From the NCBI GenBank assembly GCA_023428245.1, contig JAEYYX010000128.1, forward strand, positions 1 to 14,315: 14,315 nt of DNA. The letters are read 5' to 3'. The position numbers and the translations under genes were made by a program. How positions within the stretch are numbered: position 1 is the stretch's first letter; every line of letters begins with the position of its first letter. This DNA comes from Pseudomonadota bacterium. GTDB taxonomy: Bacteria > Myxococcota_A > Polyangia > Polyangiales > Polyangiaceae. Under the pieces are notes generated by a model. It saw nothing but the letters and a program-made list of their open reading frames with translations. It had not been told where the DNA came from and made no database searches. This document shows, piece by piece, positions 1 to 7,300 of the stretch.

Positions 1-2361
1 GAACTCGCTTCGTATCCTCTTGATGAGCTCGTAGCCGCTCACGCGCGGCATGCCCACGTCGCTCAGGAGCACGTCGGGCATCTCTTTGCCGAGCTCGGCG
101 AGTGCTTCGTCGGCGTCGCCTGCCAGCCGGACGTCGGCGCCCCGACCTCGGAGGACCGTCGCGACCAGGTCTCGGGCATCCGTTTCATCATCGACGACTA
201 ACACGCGGATCCCGGAGAGGTCGCTGTTCTGAGGAGAGACGGCGAAGCTGCGGTCCGGGGAAGGTCGGTCGGACGGAGAGGTGGGCTGAAGGACCGCCTG
301 CATCGGGACGCGCACGCGGAAGGTCGCGCCTTCGCCGGTTCCGTCGCTCTCGGCGGAAACGCTGCCGCCGTGGGCTTCCACGAAATGTCGGACGAGGGCG
401 AGACCGAGGCCGAGACCTCCGAAGCGGCGGGTGGTCGAGCCTTCCCCTTGGCGGAAGCGTTCGAAGACGTGAGGAAGGAACTCGGGCGCGATACCGAGGC
501 CGGTGTCCTTGACGGTGAGTTCGACGTCGGTGCCGTCGCGCTTCAGGCGCACGGTGACAGAGCCGCCCTTGGGCGTGAACTTGATGGCGTTGTTGCAAAG
601 GTTCCAGATGACCTGCTGGAGACGCTCGGGATCGCCCGAGATACGCGTGGCGAGTGGATCGAGTTCGGTCGAGAGCGTGATGCTCTTGGCTTCGGCGGCC
701 GGCCGCACGGCGTCGAGGGCGGCCCGGACGAGCTGGGTGAGGTCGAGGGGGCGGATCTCGAGCCGAAGTTTGCCAGTGATGACGCGGGCGCCGTCTAAAA
801 TGTCTTCGACGAGGCGAACCTGGGCGGCGGCGTTCCGCTCGATGCTCTCGATGCCCCTGAGGTAGGCGCTTGGGTCGAGCTGACCGGCTCGGAGCAGCCG
901 AGCCCAGCCTAAGATGGCGTTCAGGGGCGTGCGGAGCTCGTGGGAGGCGGTCGTGAGGAACTCGTCTTTGGCCAAGCTGGCTGCTTCGGCGGCGCGGCGG
1001 TCGCGCTGAGCCGCTTCCAGCAGGCGGGCGCTCTCCGCCTCGAGGCGCTTGAAATCGTCGACGTCGGTGTTCGTCCCGAACCAGCGAGTCACGGCTCCCG
1101 TTTCATCTTTCAAGGCCACGGCGCGGGCCAAGTGCCAACGAAAGACGCCGTCCGAACGTCGAAGCGGAATCTCCATCTCAAAGTCATCACCGGTTGTGAT
1201 CGCTTGCTGCCAGCGGCGGGTCACTTCGGGGAGAACCTCAGGATCGTGCACCTGATGCCAATTCCATTCTTCGGCTGAAGCGGGGTCTTTGCCCGTGTAG
1301 TCGTACCAACGCCGATTGTACCAATCGATGGCGCCGTCGGGCCCCGCCGACCAGGCGAGCTGAGGCATGGACTCGGCGAGGGCGCGCAGCTCGCCTTCGC
1401 TCTTCTGTACTTTGGCGGCGAGCTGTTCGACCTCCTTGCGCGCCACCACGAGGCCTGTGACGTCGAGGGCGAATACGCTGACTCCGTCGACGGTCCCGTC
1501 GATGGTCCGCATGGGGCTGTAGATGAATGTGCAATAGACGTCTTCGAGGGTCTCTCGCCCCTCGTCCGCCTCCCGAGCGAGCTGGACGAAGACTTCGTGG
1601 CCATAGTAGGGCTCTTGGGTCTCGACCACACGCCGGAGCAGGTCATCGAAACCTTTGCCTCGAAGCTCTGGGAGCGCGTCGAGCAGCGCTTTTCCGACCA
1701 GATCGCGCCGCCCGACCAGGCGTTCGTATTGGTGATTGGCGAACTCGAAGACAAAATCCGGTCCTCGGAGCAGACAGATCCCCGTCGGAGCCTGGGAGAA
1801 GAAGCGCAACAGGCGCTCGCGCTCTTGTTCGACGAGAACGCGCGTCGCTTCTTTGTTTGCGTTGGCTTGGACGCGGGCGGTCGTCTCGCTGCAGATGACC
1901 ATGACGCCGGCGATAGTCCCCGCTTCATCGAAGACAGGGGAATAGCCGTAGGTCCAATAAACGTCTTCGATCTTGCCGTTGCGGAAGATTGGAACGAGCG
2001 CATCCTCGAACCAGCAGGCCTTGCCTTGGGTGAGGACGTCGTCGATCTGGGGTCCAATGATGGGCCAGATTTCTACCCAACACTCGCGGCCCCGCTGTCC
2101 GAGGGCGCGCGGATGCTTCCCGACACCGAAGCTCGGCACGTAGGCGTCGTTATAAATTTGAATGAGCTCCGGTCCCCACCAGAGAAACATCGGCTGCTTC
2201 GAATGAAGCATGATGCCCACGGTGGTCGTCAGGCTCTCAGGCCAGCTCTCGATCGGTCCGAGGGGCGTTTCCGCCCAATCGAACTCCGCCACCATATCCC
2301 CCATTGTCCCACCATCACGTAACCATGAGGGGAGCGGACGAGGTAACGGGAGGCCGTCCAT
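1..2361 (-). CDS. Hybrid sensor histidine kinase (PAS-PAS-PAS-HisKA-HATPase-REC), 3' end cut by window edge
   Basis: Likely a cytoplasmic phosphorelay kinase; no membrane segment is visible. Numbering from the ATG at 2361, an N-terminal PAS-like domain (about 20-170) has family phrases such as WAETPLGPIESWP and ends SETTARV. A second PAS lies at about 185-320 and a third PAS_3-like fold at about 325-440 (RWFGTNTDVDDFKR). A coiled linker follows, then the H-box TASHELRTPLN with His474 as phosphoacceptor. The ATPase shows an N-box (NLCNNAIKF, about 587), DTGLGIAPEF and GLGLGLALV. The receiver starts near 715 (VLVVDDE) with Asp768 (LLSDVGMP) as phosphoacceptor; the window ends before its conserved Thr and Lys. 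The frame is open throughout. I chose 2361 over the ATG at 2304 because WLRDGGTMGDM, just upstream of 2304, matches the conserved start of this PAS family. Neither ATG has a strong ribosome site, and a TTG at 2397 is also possible. An in-frame TGA near 2417-2419 bounds the gene. The signal sensed is unknown. Confidence 0.95.
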   Translation of the reverse strand, partial: MDGLPLPRPLPSWLRDGGTMGDMVAEFDWAETPLGPIESWPESLTTTVGIMLHSKQPMFLWWGPELIQIYNDAYVPSFGVGKHPRALGQRGRECWVEIWPIIGPQIDDVLTQGKACWFEDALVPIFRNGKIEDVYWTYGYSPVFDEAGTIAGVMVICSETTARVQANANKEATRVLVEQERERLLRFFSQAPTGICLLRGPDFVFEFANHQYERLVGRRDLVGKALLDALPELRGKGFDDLLRRVVETQEPYYGHEVFVQLAREADEGRETLEDVYCTFIYSPMRTIDGTVDGVSVFALDVTGLVVARKEVEQLAAKVQKSEGELRALAESMPQLAWSAGPDGAIDWYNRRWYDYTGKDPASAEEWNWHQVHDPEVLPEVTRRWQQAITTGDDFEMEIPLRRSDGVFRWHLARAVALKDETGAVTRWFGTNTDVDDFKRLEAESARLLEAAQRDRRAAEAASLAKDEFLTTASHELRTPLNAILGWARLLRAGQLDPSAYLRGIESIERNAAAQVRLVEDILDGARVITGKLRLEIRPLDLTQLVRAALDAVRPAAEAKSITLSTELDPLATRISGDPERLQQVIWNLCNNAIKFTPKGGSVTVRLKRDGTDVELTVKDTGLGIAPEFLPHVFERFRQGEGSTTRRFGGLGLGLALVRHFVEAHGGSVSAESDGTGEGATFRVRVPMQAVLQPTSPSDRPSPDRSFAVSPQNSDLSGIRVLVVDDETDARDLVATVLRGRGADVRLAGDADEALAELGKEMPDVLLSDVGMPRVSGYELIKRIRSEF

Positions 2362-2483
2362 GTGCGGCCAGTCTAGTCGGGAGGGTCCCCGGAACAAGGA
2401 GAACTCCGGGAAGTCTCACGGTGAGATCGTAGAGAGAAGATCAGCTTTGAGGTTTGGACATGAGGCGCGCTGTGAGCGACCAT

Positions 2484-2522
2484 GGATCCGACGATCCTCC
2501 CATGTTGGCTCCGTCCGACGGA
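2484..2522. promoter_or_regulatory. Two short inverted repeats in the divergent spacer, candidate operator
   Basis: The 199-bp spacer between the kinase start and the GyrI-like start holds two perfect inverted repeats. GGATC-CGAC-GATCC lies at 2484-2497 and TCCGTC-C-GACGGA at 2510-2522. Their position between two divergent starts would suit a regulator that controls one or both genes. I see no convincing -35/-10 pair in the spacer, and short palindromes arise easily by chance in GC-rich DNA, so this is tentative. Confidence 0.2.
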
Positions 2523-2560
2523 TCGCCCGCTGCGCAGGAATGTCGACAACAAAACGCACC

Positions 2561-3028
2561 ATGAATCCCGAAATCAAGACGATCCCCATGATCCGCGTGG
2601 CGGCGCTAGAACACCGCGGTCCCCAGCACACCATCTTCTCGACAGTGAGCAAATTCATCGAGTGGCGCCGGGCGAGCTCCTGTTCTCCGGTCCGTGAAGC
2701 GCGCACCTTCGGCATCGCCTACGACGATCCGGAGAACACCGACCCGAACATGTTCCGTTTTGATGTCTGTGGAGAGCTCCGTCGTCCTCTTGAGCCAAAC
2801 GACTTCGGCGTCGTGGAGAAGATCATTCCCGAGGGGCGTTACGCCGTCGTCCGTCACCAGGGATCGACCGACGCGATCACCCCCGTCGTCCGCGAGATGT
2901 ACCAGAAATGGCTCCCGGAGAGCGGCGAGGAGCTCCGCGACTTCCCCGTCTTCTTCGAATACGTCCGGCGCATGCCCGAGGTCCTCGAACACGAGCAGAT
3001 CACGGACATTTATTTGCCGATTGTTTGA
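2561..3028 (+). CDS. GyrI-like / AraC effector-binding-domain protein
   Basis: A 155-residue stand-alone protein of the GyrI-like small-molecule-binding fold (SbmC/GyrI, the same fold as the C-terminal effector domain of Rob and BmrR). Visible family features are the opening MNPEIKTIPMIRVAALEHRG, FIEWRR, the YDDPENT motif near residue 60, the phrase VVEKIIPEGRYAVVRHQG, KWLPESGEELRDFPVFF and the terminal TDIYLPI. There is no helix-turn-helix: sequence upstream in the same frame looks non-coding, so this is not a broken AraC regulator. I chose ATG 2561 because the family usually begins at this point. ATG 2540 is in frame with an AGGA directly before it, but that spacing is too short for a good ribosome site. 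Such proteins bind small hydrophobic or cationic ligands, and some members hydrolyse electrophiles or inhibit gyrase; the ligand here is unknown. It is divergent from the kinase and convergent with the lipoprotein gene. Confidence 0.87.
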   Translation: MNPEIKTIPMIRVAALEHRGPQHTIFSTVSKFIEWRRASSCSPVREARTFGIAYDDPENTDPNMFRFDVCGELRRPLEPNDFGVVEKIIPEGRYAVVRHQGSTDAITPVVREMYQKWLPESGEELRDFPVFFEYVRRMPEVLEHEQITDIYLPIV

Positions 3029-3086
3029 GGGGGCGGGTGCAGGGCTGCGAGCGCCCGAATGGCGGGGTAGCCTAAGCCTGCGCTGT

Positions 3087-3110
3087 GCGCGTGAGGGAAC
3101 TTACCCGCGC
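3087..3110. other. Stem-loop in the convergent spacer (weak terminator candidate)
   Basis: The 181-bp spacer between two convergent genes (3029-3209) contains GCGC-GTGAG-GGAA-CTTAC-CC-GCGC. This would fold into a 9-bp stem with one G-T pair, a two-base bulge and a GGAA loop of the stable GNRA type. It has no T-run on either side, so it does not meet the usual criteria for an intrinsic terminator. Its location between converging transcripts is the main reason to note it. The rest of the spacer shows nothing else I can support. Confidence 0.25.
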
Positions 3111-3209
3111 CGGTCCGAGCCCCGCATCAGAGCAGAAATGCGTCGTTTCGCGCAGCTGGAGGCAATCTAAGGCGATCCAGTGGCGAACAAGTGTATTCAA
3201 AACCTCTCG

Positions 3210-3962
3210 CTACTGAGCGTAGTACACCAGGCGGACGTTGCCTGAGCTGCCGCCAGTGAAAGAGATCAGGGTAGCGCAGTTCTGGCTCACCGGCCCGATG
3301 ATTCGGGATTGCCAGTCTCCCGTGAAAGAGTTCGAGCCAGAGGTCCCATTGCAGCTGTTCGACCAGGTGAAGGGGGCAGGATAACTTCCCGGGCTCTGCA
3401 CCTGCAATTGCATGTTTCGTGTGCCCCACCACGACGGATAGCCCGCCTGAACCTTCACGCATGCGTTCCTGGCGACGACGTTGACAGCACCGGGCGCCCC
3501 CAAATCGAGCGCCGTTCCCACCGTGCAACCCCCTCCCGAAGCACCGCCCGACGAAGCACCGCCCGACGAAGCACCGCCGGAGCTAGTCCCGCCGCCTCCG
3601 GGGCTCCCGCTCCAGTTGCAGCCGTAGGCGGATAGCTCAGTTTCCGCAGTGCGGAGCGCGCTTTCACACATGCGCGCGAGGGACTCTTTTTTGAACGGAT
3701 CGTTTTCATGAAGAGCCGCCCACGCGTCACGGTTGGATTTCAGCCCGGCAAGGACTTGTGTCCGGGTCGCAGCCGGATACCCGGTCTGGATGCACTGTTC
3801 GTAGCGAGCGAGGTAAGCATCGCAGGAAGCGATTCCGAGCGGCGCCACCACGGCGGGCTGAAGGAGCTCGCGCGTCGAATCGGTGACGGATGAGCCCCCT
3901 TGGTCGTCGCACGCGAGGCTCACCCCCAATGACGCTATGGCCCAAACGAACTTTGCTCGCAT
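3210..3962 (-). CDS. Secreted lipoprotein with cysteine-bounded helical domain, Ser/Gly/Ala linker and unknown C-terminal domain
   Basis: 250 residues. The N-terminus MRAKFVWAIASLGVSLAC is a type II signal peptide ending in the lipobox-like SLAC with the lipidated Cys at residue 18. The -3 Ser makes it less than canonical, but it fits the general lipoprotein pattern. Residues about 45-115 form a helical domain with the pattern CDAYLARYEQC ... MCESA ... YGC, of a type I associate with lipoproteins of Myxococcota. A low-complexity SGGAS linker follows. The C-terminal domain (about 145-250) is rich in Gly, Ser, Asn and aromatics, has four Cys that could form disulfides, and looks like an all-beta extracellular module; I do not recognise its family. 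The ATG at 3962 is preferred over the in-frame TTG at 3986 because GGGGGC sits about six bases upstream and the signal peptide starts there. It is divergent from the giant SpvB/RHS gene. Probably anchored in a membrane; role unknown. Confidence 0.85.
   Translation of the reverse strand: MRAKFVWAIASLGVSLACDDQGGSSVTDSTRELLQPAVVAPLGIASCDAYLARYEQCIQTGYPAATRTQVLAGLKSNRDAWAALHENDPFKKESLARMCESALRTAETELSAYGCNWSGSPGGGGTSSGGASSGGASSGGASGGGCTVGTALDLGAPGAVNVVARNACVKVQAGYPSWWGTRNMQLQVQSPGSYPAPFTWSNSCNGTSGSNSFTGDWQSRIIGPVSQNCATLISFTGGSSGNVRLVYYAQ
3537..3581 (-). repeat. Three 15-bp tandem repeats encoding SGGAS
   Basis: Plus-strand unit CGAAGCACCGCCCGA at 3537-3551 and 3552-3566 is exact; the third copy at 3567-3581 has one mismatch, which is synonymous. 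On the coding (minus) strand each unit reads SGGAS, giving a flexible linker between the helical domain and the C-terminal domain of the lipoprotein. A 15-bp unit keeps the reading frame, so copy number could vary between strains without inactivating the gene. Confidence 0.9.
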
Positions 3963-4149
3963 GACGTGCCCCCGAACTTTCGACAACGCTCCCCCCGTTT
4001 CGGCAACGTCTACCCGATCTTCAACTCGAAATGCAAGACTGCTCTTCGGTGGGGAGATCGAATTGGGTTCAATCTTCCGGCGCTCACGTGCGCGCCTACC
4101 TTATTTGTATTGTGTGATACGAATTTGCGGAGTCCGCTTCAGTTGATCG

Positions 4150-4179
4150 TTGACTCGAAGTGTGGAGGCGGCGTAATAG
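4150..4179 (+). promoter_or_regulatory. Candidate sigma-70-type promoter for the giant SpvB/RHS gene
   Basis: The 362-bp divergent spacer 3963-4324 has TTGACT at 4150-4155 and TAATAG at 4174-4179, with an 18-bp gap. This would give a leader of roughly 140 nt before the ATG at 4325. The spacer is visibly less GC-rich than the genes around it, as promoters often are. I found no comparably good promoter facing the lipoprotein gene. The call rests only on resemblance to the consensus. Confidence 0.35.
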
Positions 4180-4314
4180 CCAGATGAGCTGAGCGTCGTG
4201 AGGCGTGAGGTCGGAACGTAAGAGCAGGGGGGCGAACCGGCTGTAGAGGCCAGGGTTTGCTGAAAATTGATGATGCGAACTGCGGCGGACCAGCTCCCGC
4301 ACCCGCTGCACTTT

Positions 4315-4318
4315 GGAG
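4315..4318 (+). promoter_or_regulatory. Ribosome-binding site fixing the start of the giant gene
   Basis: GGAG lies six bases before ATG 4325. An in-frame TGA at 4319-4321 sits two codons upstream of that ATG, so the protein cannot start earlier. Together with the signal peptide that follows, this settles the start. Confidence 0.8.
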
Positions 4319-4324
4319 TGAACG

Positions 4325-7300
4325 ATGTTTCGAGTGTTGCCTTGGGTTGGACGATGCTTGGCTCTTCTTTGTCTGCCGTCGATTGCGCTGGGCGATCCAT
4401 TGCAGATGCGAGTCGCGAATGCTCGGAAGGTTTCGGCACGTGTTGGCCCATCGTCCGACCAACGGGACGAAGCTTCCGTCGGAAGCGGAGGGTCGAGTGA
4501 GGCAGCGTTCATGCAGCGGGCCGCCATGCCATTGCGGGGCAGCGGGCGTCTTCGTCAAGACGTATCCTCTGCGCCTGATGGCATGTTGTCAGTGGTGCGT
4601 CCTCGGTCTTTTTCTCGATTGGAATTTGCCCGAGAAGCACGCGCTGATGAGTCCGCGGGCGAGCAGCAGAACGTGTCCGCGCCCGGCTGGGAGATGCTGG
4701 ATGGCCGTCGTGACGCCGTGTACGCCGGAGAGGAGGGTCGTCCAATTCGTTGGAGAGCGCTCTTCTCGGAGCCTATTTGGCTTGACGGTGTGAGCGCGTG
4801 GCAGGGGGCGGTGGGGCAGCTCCGAGTCTTCGCGGGAGGCGATAGCAGCCGAACGCTTGGCTCAGCGGGGACGGGCTTGGGCGCGAGCTCGACCCTGATG
4901 GAGACCGCTGACGCGGACGCTACGATGGGCGAGGTTCCAGCGGGCTCCGCTCCGACATGGCAAAAGGCCCAGCTCGCGGCGCCGGTTCTCACGGATGTGG
5001 TCGAACTCGAGTGGATACCGGGTGGCCCCACTGCGCCGCCCGAGATCGCATTTTGGGCTCGCGGTAGCTCCGTCGATTTAGCGCTGAAAGGGGAGGGGGG
5101 AGATGGCTCTGGAGATCTCGGGTTCGTTGGCGCTTCATCCGTTGGGACTAGTGGGGGGGCGGCCGATTACGCCGCGCAGCTCCATCTCGGACACTTGGCC
5201 GGAGGTACCACGTATGCTGCGTTTCCCAGCGACGCGCGGGTGTCTGTCGCAGCGGTGCAGACGGAGCTCGCCGCAAGGGTCCGCGTCCATGTGCCTTCGC
5301 TGAAAGGCGTCGGACGGGCATTCTTGGTTTATGAGCTGGCAGGGGCGCCCCACTTCGTGGCTGTGGGCCGGTCCTTGAATGGCATCGGGCTCTTGGGTGG
5401 CCAAAAGAGGAGTGGATGGGGACCAGGGGGTATGCAGGTCGAGGAGGTGCCGGTTGCTGCTTTGCGCGACAACGAAAACACCATCGAATTCTATCCCGCA
5501 GACCCTCATGTGACTGGCGAGTATCGGGTGCGGGATGTGAGAATCGTGACCTTGCCCGAAGGCGCGATCGAGCACGTGATTTCGTCGGGTCACGATGGAC
5601 ACATCGGAAGGCTAGACGCACGCCTCGACTGGGACGTCCCCGTCTCGTTAGGGGAAGTGGCCTTCTTCGTTTCTGCCAAATCGAAGGGGAAGCTCCTCTT
5701 CGAGGGTGAATCGGCCCAAGCCGATGCGCAGAGTGGCCCGAAGCGCGGACTCAAAGCGGAGAGAGGGTCGAAGAAGAGTCCGGCGATGCGGCTCGAGCTC
5801 GATCTATCTTCGCTCCCTCCGGGGTGGCATCGAGCGGACGTGAGCACCGTGCTCGGTACGACCCGCGGGCTCGGCGTTCGTCTCTCGAAAGACGCCGATC
5901 CAGGGTCCGTTGCCAAAGTGGTGGTCTCCGGCTTGAAGACACCGGGGGGCTCCTCGGGCGGCTTGGTAGTGAGCTATCCCGCTCGAGGTGAATGTTTCGA
6001 AGGGCGCGCCACGGTGCGCGGCTTTGCTTACGGCCTCGATCGACCGCACATCTGGGTGGGCGATCGAAAAGTCGATGTGCTGCGGGATGGGAGCTTCGAG
6101 TACAGCGCAGAGGGACGTACGGACGCTCCGTGGCACCTCACGCTGCGAGCCCTGGGGACGGGCCGGGGGGACACCCGGCCCATCGAGCGCCGCCTCGCGA
6201 TGCAACCCTGCCTCGACGAGGTGGCCGTCGACCGTTCGCAGGGCCCGATCGCCGACGTGGGAGCCCCTCACTCCGTCGTCCTGGGCGCTGTGGGTGGTAC
6301 GGTGGAGTTCGGCGGGGCGAAGCTCGAGGTTCCGGCAGGGGCTCTCGACCGACCCACCCGTCTCTCGATCCGACCACTCAAGGCGAGCGACGTTCCTGAA
6401 ATGAGTCCGGGCGCCGTGAACGTGACGCCTGGAAAGATGGCGTACAGATTCGGCCCCCACGGATTGAAGTTCAATGTGCCGGTCAAGCTCTCGTTGCCTT
6501 ACGACGAGAAGGCGCTTCCGCCCGCAGGACGGAAGCGTGACGTCACCGGCTTATACTATGACGAAGTAACAGCTCGTTGGGAGCCAGTGGGTCGCTTCGG
6601 GGAGCCCGAAGGCGGGCGCATGGTCAGCCTCACGGATCACTTCACCGATTTCATCAACGCCACCATTGCGACTCCGGATGGTCCCGGGATGGAATCCTTC
6701 ACGCCGACGCGCATGAAGGACATGGAGCTCGGAAATCCGCTTTCGGGTGTGAGCATGATGAGTCCGCCCACCGCGTCACCAAGCGGCGCGGCCGTCTTAC
6801 AGTACCCCCTGGAGCTTCCGCCTGGACGAAACGGCATGCAGCCCAACTTGGCGCTCACGTATTCGAGCCAAGGCGGGCCCAGTTGGGTGGGTCAAGGTTG
6901 GGATCTCAGTCTCTCGAAGATCGAGCTGGACACGCGGTATGGCGTTCCTGATTACGATAATGTTATCGGCGGTGGAGGTCCGCACCCGCCTTTCGGCGAC
7001 AACAGTTCGCGCGCTGGAAAGCTCACGTATTTGCTGGATGGAGAGCAGCTGACGGAAGTCGAGAGCGCTGGAGGTGTTACGAAGTTCCGGCGCCGAGTCG
7101 AGGGATCATTTCAAAGAATCCTTCGAGTCCCGTCTCCTGATGGTCACGTGCACTTCGAGGTGACGGGCCAAGACGGGACACGTTTCATTTACGGTAGGAG
7201 CGCCTCAGCGAGGCTCGACGACCCGGGCAATGGTGCGCACATTTTCCGCTGGGCTCTCGAAGAGGTGCGTGATGTGTTCGGGAACGGCATCGTCTACTCC

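Noticed and set aside
188..598. Minus-strand open frame of 136 codons, very Arg-rich, overlapping the kinase
   Set aside because: Out-of-frame reading of the HATPase and receiver region; composition is that of a GC-rich shadow frame.
1221..2057. Minus-strand open frame of 278 codons overlapping the kinase
   Set aside because: Same strand but a different frame from the kinase; Ser/Arg/Pro-rich with no recognisable motif.
1597..2322. Plus-strand open frame of 241 codons opposite the kinase
   Set aside because: In register with the kinase codons on the other strand; the kinase frame has unmistakable PAS, HisKA and ATPase motifs, so this is its shadow.
2210..2560. Possible N-terminal extension of the GyrI-like protein, such as an AraC DNA-binding domain
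   Set aside because: The upstream sequence in this frame is Arg/Ser-rich with no helix-turn-helix pattern and overlaps the kinase start; conserved family sequence begins at 2561.
3035..3125. tRNA-like stretch (GGTCCGAGCCCC resembling a T-arm)
   Set aside because: I could not form an acceptor stem, anticodon arm or matching T-stem around it, and there is no CCA end.
3963..4110. Possible promoter facing the lipoprotein gene (TTGCAT with TAGACG 18 bp away on the minus strand)
   Set aside because: The -10 match is only about three of six bases, so it is no better than chance.
3966..4187. Small plus-strand open frame of 73 codons in the spacer
   Set aside because: No ribosome-binding site, atypical codon use, and it overlaps the likely promoter at 4150-4179.
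4096..4558. Three overlapping minus-strand open frames across the spacer and the start of the giant gene
   Set aside because: None has a ribosome site or recognisable domain, they overlap one another, and they run opposite a well-supported start with a signal peptide.
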